Of a stretch of 32,766 bases of DNA, positions 1 through 7,068 are shown one piece after another; the first letter of the stretch is position 1, and each line of letters begins with the position of its first letter. Where the stretch lies: assembly GCA_902761605.1 (NCBI GenBank), contig CACWLC010000027.1:1-32766 (forward strand). The letters run 5' to 3'. Made by a program: the position numbers and the translations under genes. This DNA is from an uncultured Prevotellaceae bacterium (lineage in GTDB: Bacteria; Bacteroidota; Bacteroidia; Bacteroidales; Bacteroidaceae). Under the pieces are notes generated by a model, which was not told the origin of the DNA, did no database searches, and worked only from the letters and a program-made list of their open reading frames with translations.

Positions 1-1
1 C

Positions 2-103
2 TTTGATGAACTGATCATCGAGGTACGAGGTTCTACCGTATGGGTTCACTTCGCAGTCCGCCCGAAAGGTAATCGCAGGAAGATAGTCTTCGATATTAAG
101 TAA
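2..103 (+). CDS. Peptidase M15-type protein, C-terminal fragment (5' end outside window)
   Basis: An open frame enters from the left edge and stops with TAA at 101-103, giving 33 residues. It ends with a WVHFAVRP segment followed by GNRRKIVF. This resembles the end of the peptidase M15 (D-Ala-D-Ala carboxypeptidase/endolysin-like) domain, where a Trp-Val/Ile-His motif carries a zinc ligand and a GNR motif follows close to the C-terminus. Peptidoglycan hydrolases of this kind often accompany phage-tail-like machines, which suits the spike gene downstream. Only the tail is visible, so the family call is tentative and the rest of the domain cannot be judged. Confidence 0.5.
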   Translation, partial: FDELIIEVRGSTVWVHFAVRPKGNRRKIVFDIK

Positions 104-121
104 ACTCATCAACAGGCAAGA

Positions 122-161
122 AAATCCCCCCTCTTCATAGCAATCCGAGGAAGGGGGATTT
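122..161 (+). terminator. Hairpin after the M15-like gene
   Basis: AAATCCCCC (122-130) pairs with GGGGGATTT (153-161) around a loop of about 22 bases, in which CTC and GAG could extend the stem. It lies 18 bases after the M15 stop and before the promoter of the spike operon. No strong T-run follows, so its efficiency as a terminator is uncertain. Confidence 0.5.
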
Positions 162-217
162 ACGCAATGTGGTTCTTTTATACAACTTTCGTGAAAAAAG
201 GAAAAAATACCTGCTAT

Positions 218-252
218 TTTGTTTTTTATTTCACGGATTTTTTTTATCTTTG
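218..252 (+). promoter_or_regulatory. Bacteroidota-type promoter of the spike operon
   Basis: A TATCTTTG -7 box at 245-252 matches the TAnnTTTG consensus of the primary sigma factor of this phylum. A TTTG at 218-221 lies 23 bases upstream as a -33 candidate. Transcription would begin about 20 bases before the ATG at 282, which is why the upstream in-frame ATG at 219 is rejected as the start. Confidence 0.65.
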
Positions 253-281
253 CAACGGAAAAAAACAAAAACTTAAATATT

Positions 282-3200
282 ATGGCAATAATCAGTATGA
301 CCCTGAGCGGTGTGCTCCATTATAATGGAACCGAGGAAACGACGAAGACAACAGCCGATATCACGCTCGCAACGGAAACGACGACAAGCGAAATCTATAT
401 CTTCCCGAAAGAAAAAGCGCCGAAAGCCCTGAAATACAGACTTGCGATCAAGGAATTCAGTTTCCACAAGAAGATGTATCAGCCGACAGAAGCTCTCGCC
501 CTTATCAGCATCACAAAGGCTCAGGGTGTGGATACTGCTTACGAGCGTATCGACTGGGACATGCTCGACAAGATGTTCAAGCATGCCAAGGTCAGTCTGG
601 CTGACGGTGACTTCACCATCGGCGACGACTATTACGTACACGAGGTGCTGCCTCACTATAAGAAAGACGGCATGAACGTCATCCTGAAGATCTACAGTCC
701 CGACAAGATGATGACCGTCAGACAGGCCAGCCGCACCTGGGTGGCCAAGAAGCTGTTTGCTGGCATTCTGGACATAGAGCGAGAGAAGTATTTGTATCCG
801 TGGGCCGCTGCAGAAACGGAAAAAGACACCGACAAGGACAAAGACACCGACAAGGAAGAGGAAGATGAAAAGGCCGAAGAAATCTGCATCAAATGCGATG
901 CTCAGAACATGAAGGTTCTGAGGTATGGCGATAAAAAGACGGAGCATATCTTCCCCTTCCTGGTACAGTATAACGAGAGTTTCTACGACATGCTGGCCCG
1001 AACAACCAACCGCTGGGGAGAGTTCTTGTATTATGAGGACAACAAGTTGAATATCGGATATGACGACACAGTCACTCCCGTTAAGATAGAAGAAAACCAA
1101 GTCAAGGAGATCGCCACCTTTGACCCTGCGACAAAACAACTGTCGATCGGTGATGACGGAAGATACGATTACCCCGCCAACAACAGCGGTCTGATAGGTA
1201 AGCCAGTACAGAAGTCACCCTTTATAGTGAAAGCCCAGATGGGCGCTTTCGGCGGCGCGGCCGACAAATGGATTATAAATCAGTTTTCAGCTGTGTTCAA
1301 GAACGACAAGAACCTGCCTACACTGATCGGTAACATGCTGTTCGACAACCTGTTTAACCTGGCAAGGGAAGGGTTAAAAGTATACAAGTTGAATTCTGAT
1401 TTCAATGATAAATACAAATTTGGCGATAACCACGATAATGATGTCCAGTATGGCAACCACGACTTCGCCAAAAAGGGCGAGGATAAAAATGAAATGCCTG
1501 CTTTCCAGCAGTTCACTGAGCTGCATACCAAATACGACGACGAGAAATATATCGCTATTGTAGAGAAGGAGCTGACCGTAGGGCAGAAGACCATCCATAT
1601 CGACTATGAAACAATCCACCCGAAGCTGAAGTTGGGAAGTATCATCTCCTTCAACGACAAGAACTTCATCGTAGTGGAGATCTTGGGCGTAAAGGGCGAG
1701 ACCGGCAATATGACATTCCAGCTTGTGGCAACGTCTCAGGATCCTGCCGACAAGATCTTCTACCCGTCGGTGATTCCTGCAGGCCACGTAAGATACGCCC
1801 ATCCACAGCCGGCTACGATCACCGACGCTGACGACCCCGCACTCAACAAAAACCGCGCCCGAGTGATGTTCTCCTGGCAGACCATCAACTATGAGGATGA
1901 AGAGAAAAAAACTGGAATTACTGCCAACACTAAGGAACTCTCCTCACCCTGGCTGAGCTTTGCCTCCAACCATCAGGGTCACCCCAATGTGGGTAAGCAC
2001 TACGAAGGCAATCCTGTGATGGTGGGATTCGAAGATGGCAACGTGGAACGTCCATACATCATGGGTGGTTTAGGCGATGAAGGTGGCAGGCCCAACCAGG
2101 ACGTGGTCATCTCGAGCCCAGGTGAGCATATGCTGACGCTTACCGACGGTACGGGTCAAGGCATACAGGCCTTCCTCGCAGGAGCATTCTCGCCACTGTT
2201 TAAGAACTTCACAAGCTTTGTGCCCAACCTCATTCCTGCCATCAAGTGGGATAAGAACAAATATTTCGAGGGTGGTTTCGAACTGACAGACCGTTATGGA
2301 ATGTACAAGATTTCGGGCTCTACCGACGGGCGCAACGTATCCATCGCTTCCAACTGGGGCGACGTGAATATCAATGCCTTCACAGGCATCAGCATCTCTG
2401 CCCCTAACGGTGATGTAAAGATCTCCGGCAAGAACGTCACTATCGAGGCAGGCAACAACCTGAAGCTCGTATCAGGAACGAACGTCAACTACAAGTTGTG
2501 GAAATCGAAGGATACCAAGGGAGGCACCGCTGCCCAGTTGCTGCTGGAAGTGACGGCACAGGTGACCAAGAAGTTGGCCGCTACCCTCATGGACTTTATC
2601 GATCTGAGAGTCGTCAGGTCGATCGTTGAGGTATTCTTCCGCCCAGTGGAGGGAAGCCTCACGTTGAAGTCCAACAGATTCCTGAAACTCGAGGCTGGCG
2701 AAAATCATTGTGAAATGCCCGAGAACGCCTTTAATGCGGACAAGAGGAAGAAAATGCTGGATGAAATCAACAAGGAGGCGATTGTGAAAGGTGCAGGTAT
2801 TGGTAATGGAATGGTGGAAATTATCAAGTACATTTCACCGTTATCCCGCAATATGATAGAACGCTTTATTGAAAAGTATAACGCTGGTGTTGATGAATTG
2901 AAGATTCTAAAGAACAATATCAATTTCTTGAGATTATATGCAGATGAACCGTCTACAGCTGCAAAGCCTGCGGAAGTATGTAAGCCAATTGACGATCTGG
3001 TGAAAGATCTATGGAAGCAAGATAAAGACGAAGACTGGGATGAAAACAAGTGTGGATTCCAACTGGTGGATGTTGACGATGGTGCAGCTGATAAACTGAA
3101 GGATGATGCAGCCATGCGCATATCAGGCAAAACCGCAGATCAATATAATCCGATAAAAGCCAAGGTAAAAAAAGGTATTATTGATGGCCGTAAGTTGTTG

Positions 3201-3977
3201 AGAAAAGATATAATGAGGTCGCTAAATAAGACGAGAAAACTTATTTACGAAGCGACGCATCTAAAGCCAACCAAGGAGGATATTAATAAGCTGGTAGGTC
3301 ATTTCAACATGACGGTAATGCCGAAGGATTTCAAGGATAAGATAATAAAGGCATTTGATCAGGAGAAACTAAAGGATGTGCCTTTATATACAAAAATGGA
3401 TGACTCAACGAAAAAAATGAAGAGTAAAATTGAAGCTGCAATTAAAGAAAATAGCGGTTTGGTAATAGTCTTGAGACGATTAGTCATAATTAATCTATTA
3501 GAGGAGTTCGGATTCAATAAAGATACGCGAATAAAATTAAATGATAAAAATGAACCCAGTGAAACTGGAACTGTTCCTGATAATCCTACGGCCGCAACAG
3601 TAGCAGATCCTGATGTATGGGGAGCTTACGTGAAGAGTTTAAACGGTGTTCCTAAACTGGAAAAAGACAAGTGGTCGACTATCGGTGGTGCTCTGAAGGG
3701 CGCTGCTGACGAGGCTTTGGACGAACAAAAGAAAAAGGTTGCTTTCTGGAAAGACCTTGCAGAGAAAAAGACGTGGGGCGAAGGCAAGAACGGTTGTATA
3801 CTATTTGCGAGTGGCGACAAAACGTACAACATGAATGGCGACAAATTTAAGGCTATAACACCTCTTAAGTCGGATATCAAATACTTGAGCAATGCCAACA
3901 CCACCCTTGATAAGAAAGAAAAGAAAACGATTCAAGGTTTCATTGAGAAGCTGCAGACAGCGATGTTAAAATTATAG
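282..3977 (+). CDS. VgrG-like spike protein (TssI-like) with long C-terminal extension
   Basis: A 1231-residue protein read from the ATG at 282. Residues 1 to about 500 form the gp27-like part, interrupted near 174-200 by an acidic Lys/Asp/Glu-rich insertion. Residues about 505-605 look like the gp5/VgrG OB-fold, with RVMFSWQ, then PWLSFASNHQG and VMVGFEDGNVERPYIMGGLG, matching the family pattern of a basic strand, a PW motif and a DG-RP-GS/GG end. Residues about 673-737 are short alternating strands (NGDVKISGKNVTIEAGNN) like the needle beta-helix. VgrG proteins trimerise at the tip of the type VI tail and puncture the target. After residue 740 come about 490 further residues, largely helical, lysine-rich and visibly more AT-rich in DNA; I do not recognise them. 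This could be an effector or cargo domain. Bacteroidota type VI-like use is most likely, but other contractile systems are possible. Confidence 0.8.
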   Translation: MAIISMTLSGVLHYNGTEETTKTTADITLATETTTSEIYIFPKEKAPKALKYRLAIKEFSFHKKMYQPTEALALISITKAQGVDTAYERIDWDMLDKMFKHAKVSLADGDFTIGDDYYVHEVLPHYKKDGMNVILKIYSPDKMMTVRQASRTWVAKKLFAGILDIEREKYLYPWAAAETEKDTDKDKDTDKEEEDEKAEEICIKCDAQNMKVLRYGDKKTEHIFPFLVQYNESFYDMLARTTNRWGEFLYYEDNKLNIGYDDTVTPVKIEENQVKEIATFDPATKQLSIGDDGRYDYPANNSGLIGKPVQKSPFIVKAQMGAFGGAADKWIINQFSAVFKNDKNLPTLIGNMLFDNLFNLAREGLKVYKLNSDFNDKYKFGDNHDNDVQYGNHDFAKKGEDKNEMPAFQQFTELHTKYDDEKYIAIVEKELTVGQKTIHIDYETIHPKLKLGSIISFNDKNFIVVEILGVKGETGNMTFQLVATSQDPADKIFYPSVIPAGHVRYAHPQPATITDADDPALNKNRARVMFSWQTINYEDEEKKTGITANTKELSSPWLSFASNHQGHPNVGKHYEGNPVMVGFEDGNVERPYIMGGLGDEGGRPNQDVVISSPGEHMLTLTDGTGQGIQAFLAGAFSPLFKNFTSFVPNLIPAIKWDKNKYFEGGFELTDRYGMYKISGSTDGRNVSIASNWGDVNINAFTGISISAPNGDVKISGKNVTIEAGNNLKLVSGTNVNYKLWKSKDTKGGTAAQLLLEVTAQVTKKLAATLMDFIDLRVVRSIVEVFFRPVEGSLTLKSNRFLKLEAGENHCEMPENAFNADKRKKMLDEINKEAIVKGAGIGNGMVEIIKYISPLSRNMIERFIEKYNAGVDELKILKNNINFLRLYADEPSTAAKPAEVCKPIDDLVKDLWKQDKDEDWDENKCGFQLVDVDDGAADKLKDDAAMRISGKTADQYNPIKAKVKKGIIDGRKLLRKDIMRSLNKTRKLIYEATHLKPTKEDINKLVGHFNMTVMPKDFKDKIIKAFDQEKLKDVPLYTKMDDSTKKMKSKIEAAIKENSGLVIVLRRLVIINLLEEFGFNKDTRIKLNDKNEPSETGTVPDNPTAATVADPDVWGAYVKSLNGVPKLEKDKWSTIGGALKGAADEALDEQKKKVAFWKDLAEKKTWGEGKNGCILFASGDKTYNMNGDKFKAITPLKSDIKYLSNANTTLDKKEKKTIQGFIEKLQTAMLKL

Positions 3978-3981
3978 GAGG
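3976..3981 (+). promoter_or_regulatory. Strong Shine-Dalgarno site overlapping the spike-gene stop
   Basis: AGGAGG at 3976-3981 overlaps the TAG stop (3975-3977) of the VgrG-like gene and sits 8 bases before the ATG at 3990. A perfect Shine-Dalgarno is unusual in this phylum and none of the neighbouring genes shows one. It suggests strong or coupled translation of the second gene. Confidence 0.6.
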
Positions 3982-3989
3982 CAGATATT

Positions 3990-5951
3990 ATGGGATATAT
4001 ATTTGATGATTGGAAAGAGCTGCTTGAAAAATTCCAGAGCAGTGTAGAGAAGGATCTGGAGGAGATCCATCAGCATAAGTCGGAGGTTCAGCAGATCAAG
4101 GCAGACCTGATAGAGCGACTTGACAAAGGCCACTATTATCGCGATGATGACACTGTGATCATTTCCGCCCCGAATATCGTGATCGGCAACGTCGACAAAA
4201 ACGGCGACCTACTCGGCGGCGGTGTCGGCAATGTGATAATCAAAGGTAATGGTGTCGCCCTCGAAGGTGTCGGCAATGGGGGACATGTCGTTACCCGTGC
4301 CTCCAGCATCCGCCAGACAGCCGTCGACCCAGGTGTAGACGGTGTGGAGAACGTGGTACGCAGCACGTCGGAGATTGTCTCTCAGGCAAGCAGCATCGTG
4401 CTCCACAGCAGCGATGCCAAGGATGCCTTCTCTATGTCGGCAGCCCCACCTAACAGTGGCGGTATCACCATCCATGCCGACCAGACGCTGAACCTCGAGG
4501 CAGCCCTCTCGGCCGACGGCCGTAAGGAGCAGATTGAGGCTACTGTCGAGGGACTCTCAAAACAGGCTCAGGATCTGAATAAGCAGATAGGTGAGCAGAA
4601 GAAGAGCGTGGAAGACTGCTTCAAGAAGATGTCGGACTTGCTCGATCAGGAAGACAAGCATAATATGGAGGACGACTTCCTGAACCGTGTAGACCTGAAA
4701 GAAATAGCGCTGACTCATGAGAGTATCGACGACCTGACACCTGTGCTATACCAGGCCACCCTGCAGTTTATCCACCTCGTGTCGCAACTCGCAGAGGTGA
4801 ACCGCCAGAAGAAAGCTCTGGAGGACGAGAAAGGCAAGATCAAGACGGGCGACGCCTTCAAGAAGAATTCGACGGGCGCCAGAATGAACATCGTGGCAGA
4901 GCGTATCGATGTAGCTACCGCCGATGGCGACGGCAACCTGCATACCCAGCCAGGAGCCGGCATCAGCGTCAGAACGCCTGATGTAAGCCTCAGCATGATG
5001 GACGACGAGGGTAAGCTTGTAGAGCATGGCGGTTTCAGCGTCAATGCCCAGAACATCAGCCTCTCGTCAGTCAATCCGAAAGAGAAAGAGCTGCCCGTCA
5101 CGGGTCGCGTCAACATCCACTCGAAGGAGATCAACCTTGAAGCCATAGACTATCAGGTTGACGACAAGGGCATCAAGGAGAAGGAACTGACAAAGGATAG
5201 CAAGATCACGATGACGGCAAAGACCGTAGAGGTGGCAACGACCAACCCGAAGGATATCGAGCGCGACGACAAGGGCAAGCTCACCAAGGGCGAATATACT
5301 GCCGAAGGCGATGTCATCATCCGTTCGAAGACCGTTGCCGTGGAGAGCCTCGACTACGAGGTGAAGGACGGCAAGCTCTCGACGAAGACCCTGACGAAGG
5401 ACGGCAAGCTCAGCGTACGTGCCGAGAAGATGAACTTCCTCTCTGCCGATGCCGAGGGTAAGGCCACAGGAACCATCAACCTGAATGCGAAGGCCGTAAG
5501 CGTGAAGTCGATGGATGTCGACAAGGAGAAGCTTACCGACGACAAGCTGGCCGCAGGCAGCACGATGACCCTCGTAAGTGAAAAGATGTACGTGGGCGCG
5601 AAGTCGAAGGACATCAAGAGCAAGAAGATACAGGCCTTGAGCGAGGAGATTGGCGCCTTTGCCGACAAGACGCTGGAGATACAGCAGGGCGACGGCAAGG
5701 CACTCGTACAACTCGATGGAGGCAATGCATCAGTTGGCGGTAGCAAGAGCCAGATCTATGGCGACACTACCATCAATGGAAAGGCCGACATCAAGGGTGA
5801 TGTCAAGGCTCCGAAGGCTACCATCGACAATCTCGAGGCTAAGTCATCATTCAAGTCAACAAACATCAGCGACGGTATCGCAATACCTGGAGCTCCAGGA
5901 GGTGGCAAACTGAGTGCTAAGCTGAAGACGGAAGATGCACCAAAGGAGTAG
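3990..5951 (+). CDS. Coiled-coil and beta-repeat protein, probable spike-associated structural partner
   Basis: A 653-residue protein of no recognised family. Residues 1-50 are a predicted coiled coil (Glu/Lys heptads). Residues about 55-150 have short strands of the type TVIISAPNIVIGN and NVIIKGNGVALEG, like VgrG needle repeats. A second coiled coil spans about 175-290. Residues about 370-560 hold five or six imperfect repeats of roughly 23-36 residues, with a core like VIIRSKTVAVESLDYEV followed by a GKL and LTKDGK turn. The last 100 residues are again beta-repeat, with a Gly/Pro-rich segment (IPGAPGGGK) before a charged end. There is no signal peptide. It lies 12 bases after the VgrG-like gene. 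A fibrous, possibly trimeric beta-helix protein of the injection apparatus is my inference; an effector carrier or chaperone is the alternative. Confidence 0.6.
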   Translation: MGYIFDDWKELLEKFQSSVEKDLEEIHQHKSEVQQIKADLIERLDKGHYYRDDDTVIISAPNIVIGNVDKNGDLLGGGVGNVIIKGNGVALEGVGNGGHVVTRASSIRQTAVDPGVDGVENVVRSTSEIVSQASSIVLHSSDAKDAFSMSAAPPNSGGITIHADQTLNLEAALSADGRKEQIEATVEGLSKQAQDLNKQIGEQKKSVEDCFKKMSDLLDQEDKHNMEDDFLNRVDLKEIALTHESIDDLTPVLYQATLQFIHLVSQLAEVNRQKKALEDEKGKIKTGDAFKKNSTGARMNIVAERIDVATADGDGNLHTQPGAGISVRTPDVSLSMMDDEGKLVEHGGFSVNAQNISLSSVNPKEKELPVTGRVNIHSKEINLEAIDYQVDDKGIKEKELTKDSKITMTAKTVEVATTNPKDIERDDKGKLTKGEYTAEGDVIIRSKTVAVESLDYEVKDGKLSTKTLTKDGKLSVRAEKMNFLSADAEGKATGTINLNAKAVSVKSMDVDKEKLTDDKLAAGSTMTLVSEKMYVGAKSKDIKSKKIQALSEEIGAFADKTLEIQQGDGKALVQLDGGNASVGGSKSQIYGDTTINGKADIKGDVKAPKATIDNLEAKSSFKSTNISDGIAIPGAPGGGKLSAKLKTEDAPKE

Positions 5952-5992
5952 TTGAGAGTTGAGAGTTTAGAGTTTATAGTTTAGAGTTGAAA
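5951..5992 (+). repeat. Six tandem imperfect heptamers (GTTGAGA/GTTTAGA)
   Basis: Units start at 5951, 5958, 5965, 5972, 5979 and 5986 and read GTTGAGA, GTTGAGA, GTTTAGA, GTTTATA, GTTTAGA, GTTGAAA. The array begins on the last base of the preceding stop codon and ends 7 bases before the next ATG, so it fills nearly the whole gap between the two genes. Confidence 0.85.
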
Positions 5993-5999
5993 TATAGAT

Positions 6000-6728
6000 A
6001 TGAAAAAAGCTGTATATATAGAATTCGACCAGTATGGTGAGGAATTGTCAGGCCATTGCGCCAGATTCGCCTATCGGCTGATGAACTTCTGCGTGAAAGC
6101 CGAGGAGGTGGCACTACTGCCTATAGAAGCAATGATCGACGGCGATCTGGTAAAGCTCGACGAGTGTAGTATCGTAGGAAGGAAAGATGACTACACCTTC
6201 ATGATCATCCCCAACTTTGCAGAGGATATGCCGGCCATCGCCCAAGGCGTGATGATGGAGCATCCGGAGTTTAAGCAGAGCATGGAGGAGAAGACCCTCG
6301 ACACGGTTGATGAGAAGGGTCAATCCATCAAGAAGAATATCCGCTATCTGCTGCTGAAGATGCCCGAGGTGGACGATGAGCGCTACAAGGTGCTTAAGAA
6401 CGGAGTAGAACTGTGCTACAACGATTGTAAGGCCGCGATGGAACTGGCCAACAACAAGTTCGACGCGAAGCTTACCCCTCTGCTGGCAGGTGAGAGCGAC
6501 GCGGACATTGAGAGCTTAAAGAATGTTCGCGACAAGGTTAACACCGAGTGGGGAGACCATCGTGAGAAGCTCTATCATGAGAAGATCCAGGAGATCGAGG
6601 ATGCCCACAACAACTGGATGGCCGACCGCGTGGAGGATACGCTCACCCGTTTGCAGGATGAGGACAGGGCAAAGCACGATGATTATTCGACTCACTCGAT
6701 GAAGATGGGTTCCGATGATGAATTTTGA
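6000..6728 (+). CDS. Ribosome-recycling-factor-like protein in the spike operon
   Basis: A 242-residue soluble protein, acidic at its C-terminus. By eye, residues about 15-200 follow the order of ribosome recycling factor. A first helix is followed by a small beta segment in which LDECSIVGRKDDYTFMIIPN lines up with the NISVPEPRTLVIKPW region of RRF, and then a helix DMPAIAQGVM like the IEKAI helix. After an insertion, IRYLLLKMPEVDDERYKVL matches the IRLTLPPLTEERRKEL turn and leads into two long helices ending in an IQEIEDAHNNWM segment like IQKLTDKYIEKI. The last 30 residues are a charged tail. True RRF is about 185 residues and is a translation housekeeping gene usually found next to pyrH. 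Here the partner is a spike operon, so this is a divergent relative, not frr itself. The resemblance is seen by eye only; an unrelated coiled-coil chaperone is the alternative. Confidence 0.5.
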   Translation: MKKAVYIEFDQYGEELSGHCARFAYRLMNFCVKAEEVALLPIEAMIDGDLVKLDECSIVGRKDDYTFMIIPNFAEDMPAIAQGVMMEHPEFKQSMEEKTLDTVDEKGQSIKKNIRYLLLKMPEVDDERYKVLKNGVELCYNDCKAAMELANNKFDAKLTPLLAGESDADIESLKNVRDKVNTEWGDHREKLYHEKIQEIEDAHNNWMADRVEDTLTRLQDEDRAKHDDYSTHSMKMGSDDEF

Positions 6729-6752
6729 TTAGTATAATAAAAGAACAGAATC

Positions 6753-7064
6753 ATGGCAAGAGTATCAATTATAGATAAAGAAGAAATGCTGACTGTCAAG
6801 TTGGGTGGCTATATGGACACCCCGTCGACACCAGATGTAGAAAAGGGTTTGGAGCCTCTCCTAACTAAAGTTGACAAAGATGTTCTCTTTGACTGTATCG
6901 ATCTGGATTATATCGCTTCGAGTGTACTGCGCCTCCTGCTCAGGATCCTGAAGAATGCCAAGGCGAACAGTCACCACGTGTATATCACGAACATCTCACC
7001 CACTATCCGTGAGGCATTTCGACTGACAGGATTCCTCAACCTTTTCGAGCAGTTGGAGTCATAA
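6753..7064 (+). CDS. STAS-domain anti-sigma factor antagonist
   Basis: A 103-residue single STAS domain of normal length for the SpoIIAA/RsbV family. The segment LDYIASSVLRLLLRILK corresponds to the conserved phospho-acceptor loop and helix. Ser56 falls where SpoIIAA and RsbV are phosphorylated, though the usual Asp before it is Ala and the usual Gly after it is Val. In known systems the unphosphorylated form binds a serine kinase/anti-sigma factor and frees its partner. The gene ends 4 bases before the SpoIIE-type phosphatase gene, so the two are almost certainly co-translated as substrate and enzyme. No matching RsbW-type kinase is encoded in the window. Confidence 0.85.
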   Translation: MARVSIIDKEEMLTVKLGGYMDTPSTPDVEKGLEPLLTKVDKDVLFDCIDLDYIASSVLRLLLRILKNAKANSHHVYITNISPTIREAFRLTGFLNLFEQLES

Positions 7065-7068
7065 GAGA

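Noticed and set aside
219-281. In-frame ATG at 219 as the start of the VgrG-like gene
   Set aside because: It lies upstream of the -7 box at 245-252, and the extra residues are low-complexity Phe/Ile/Lys unlike a VgrG start. ATG 282 fits the promoter.
273-1139. Long minus-strand open frame (288 codons) opposite the spike gene
   Set aside because: It is antisense to well-supported coding sequence, shows no family motif and has no promoter; a shadow of codon bias.
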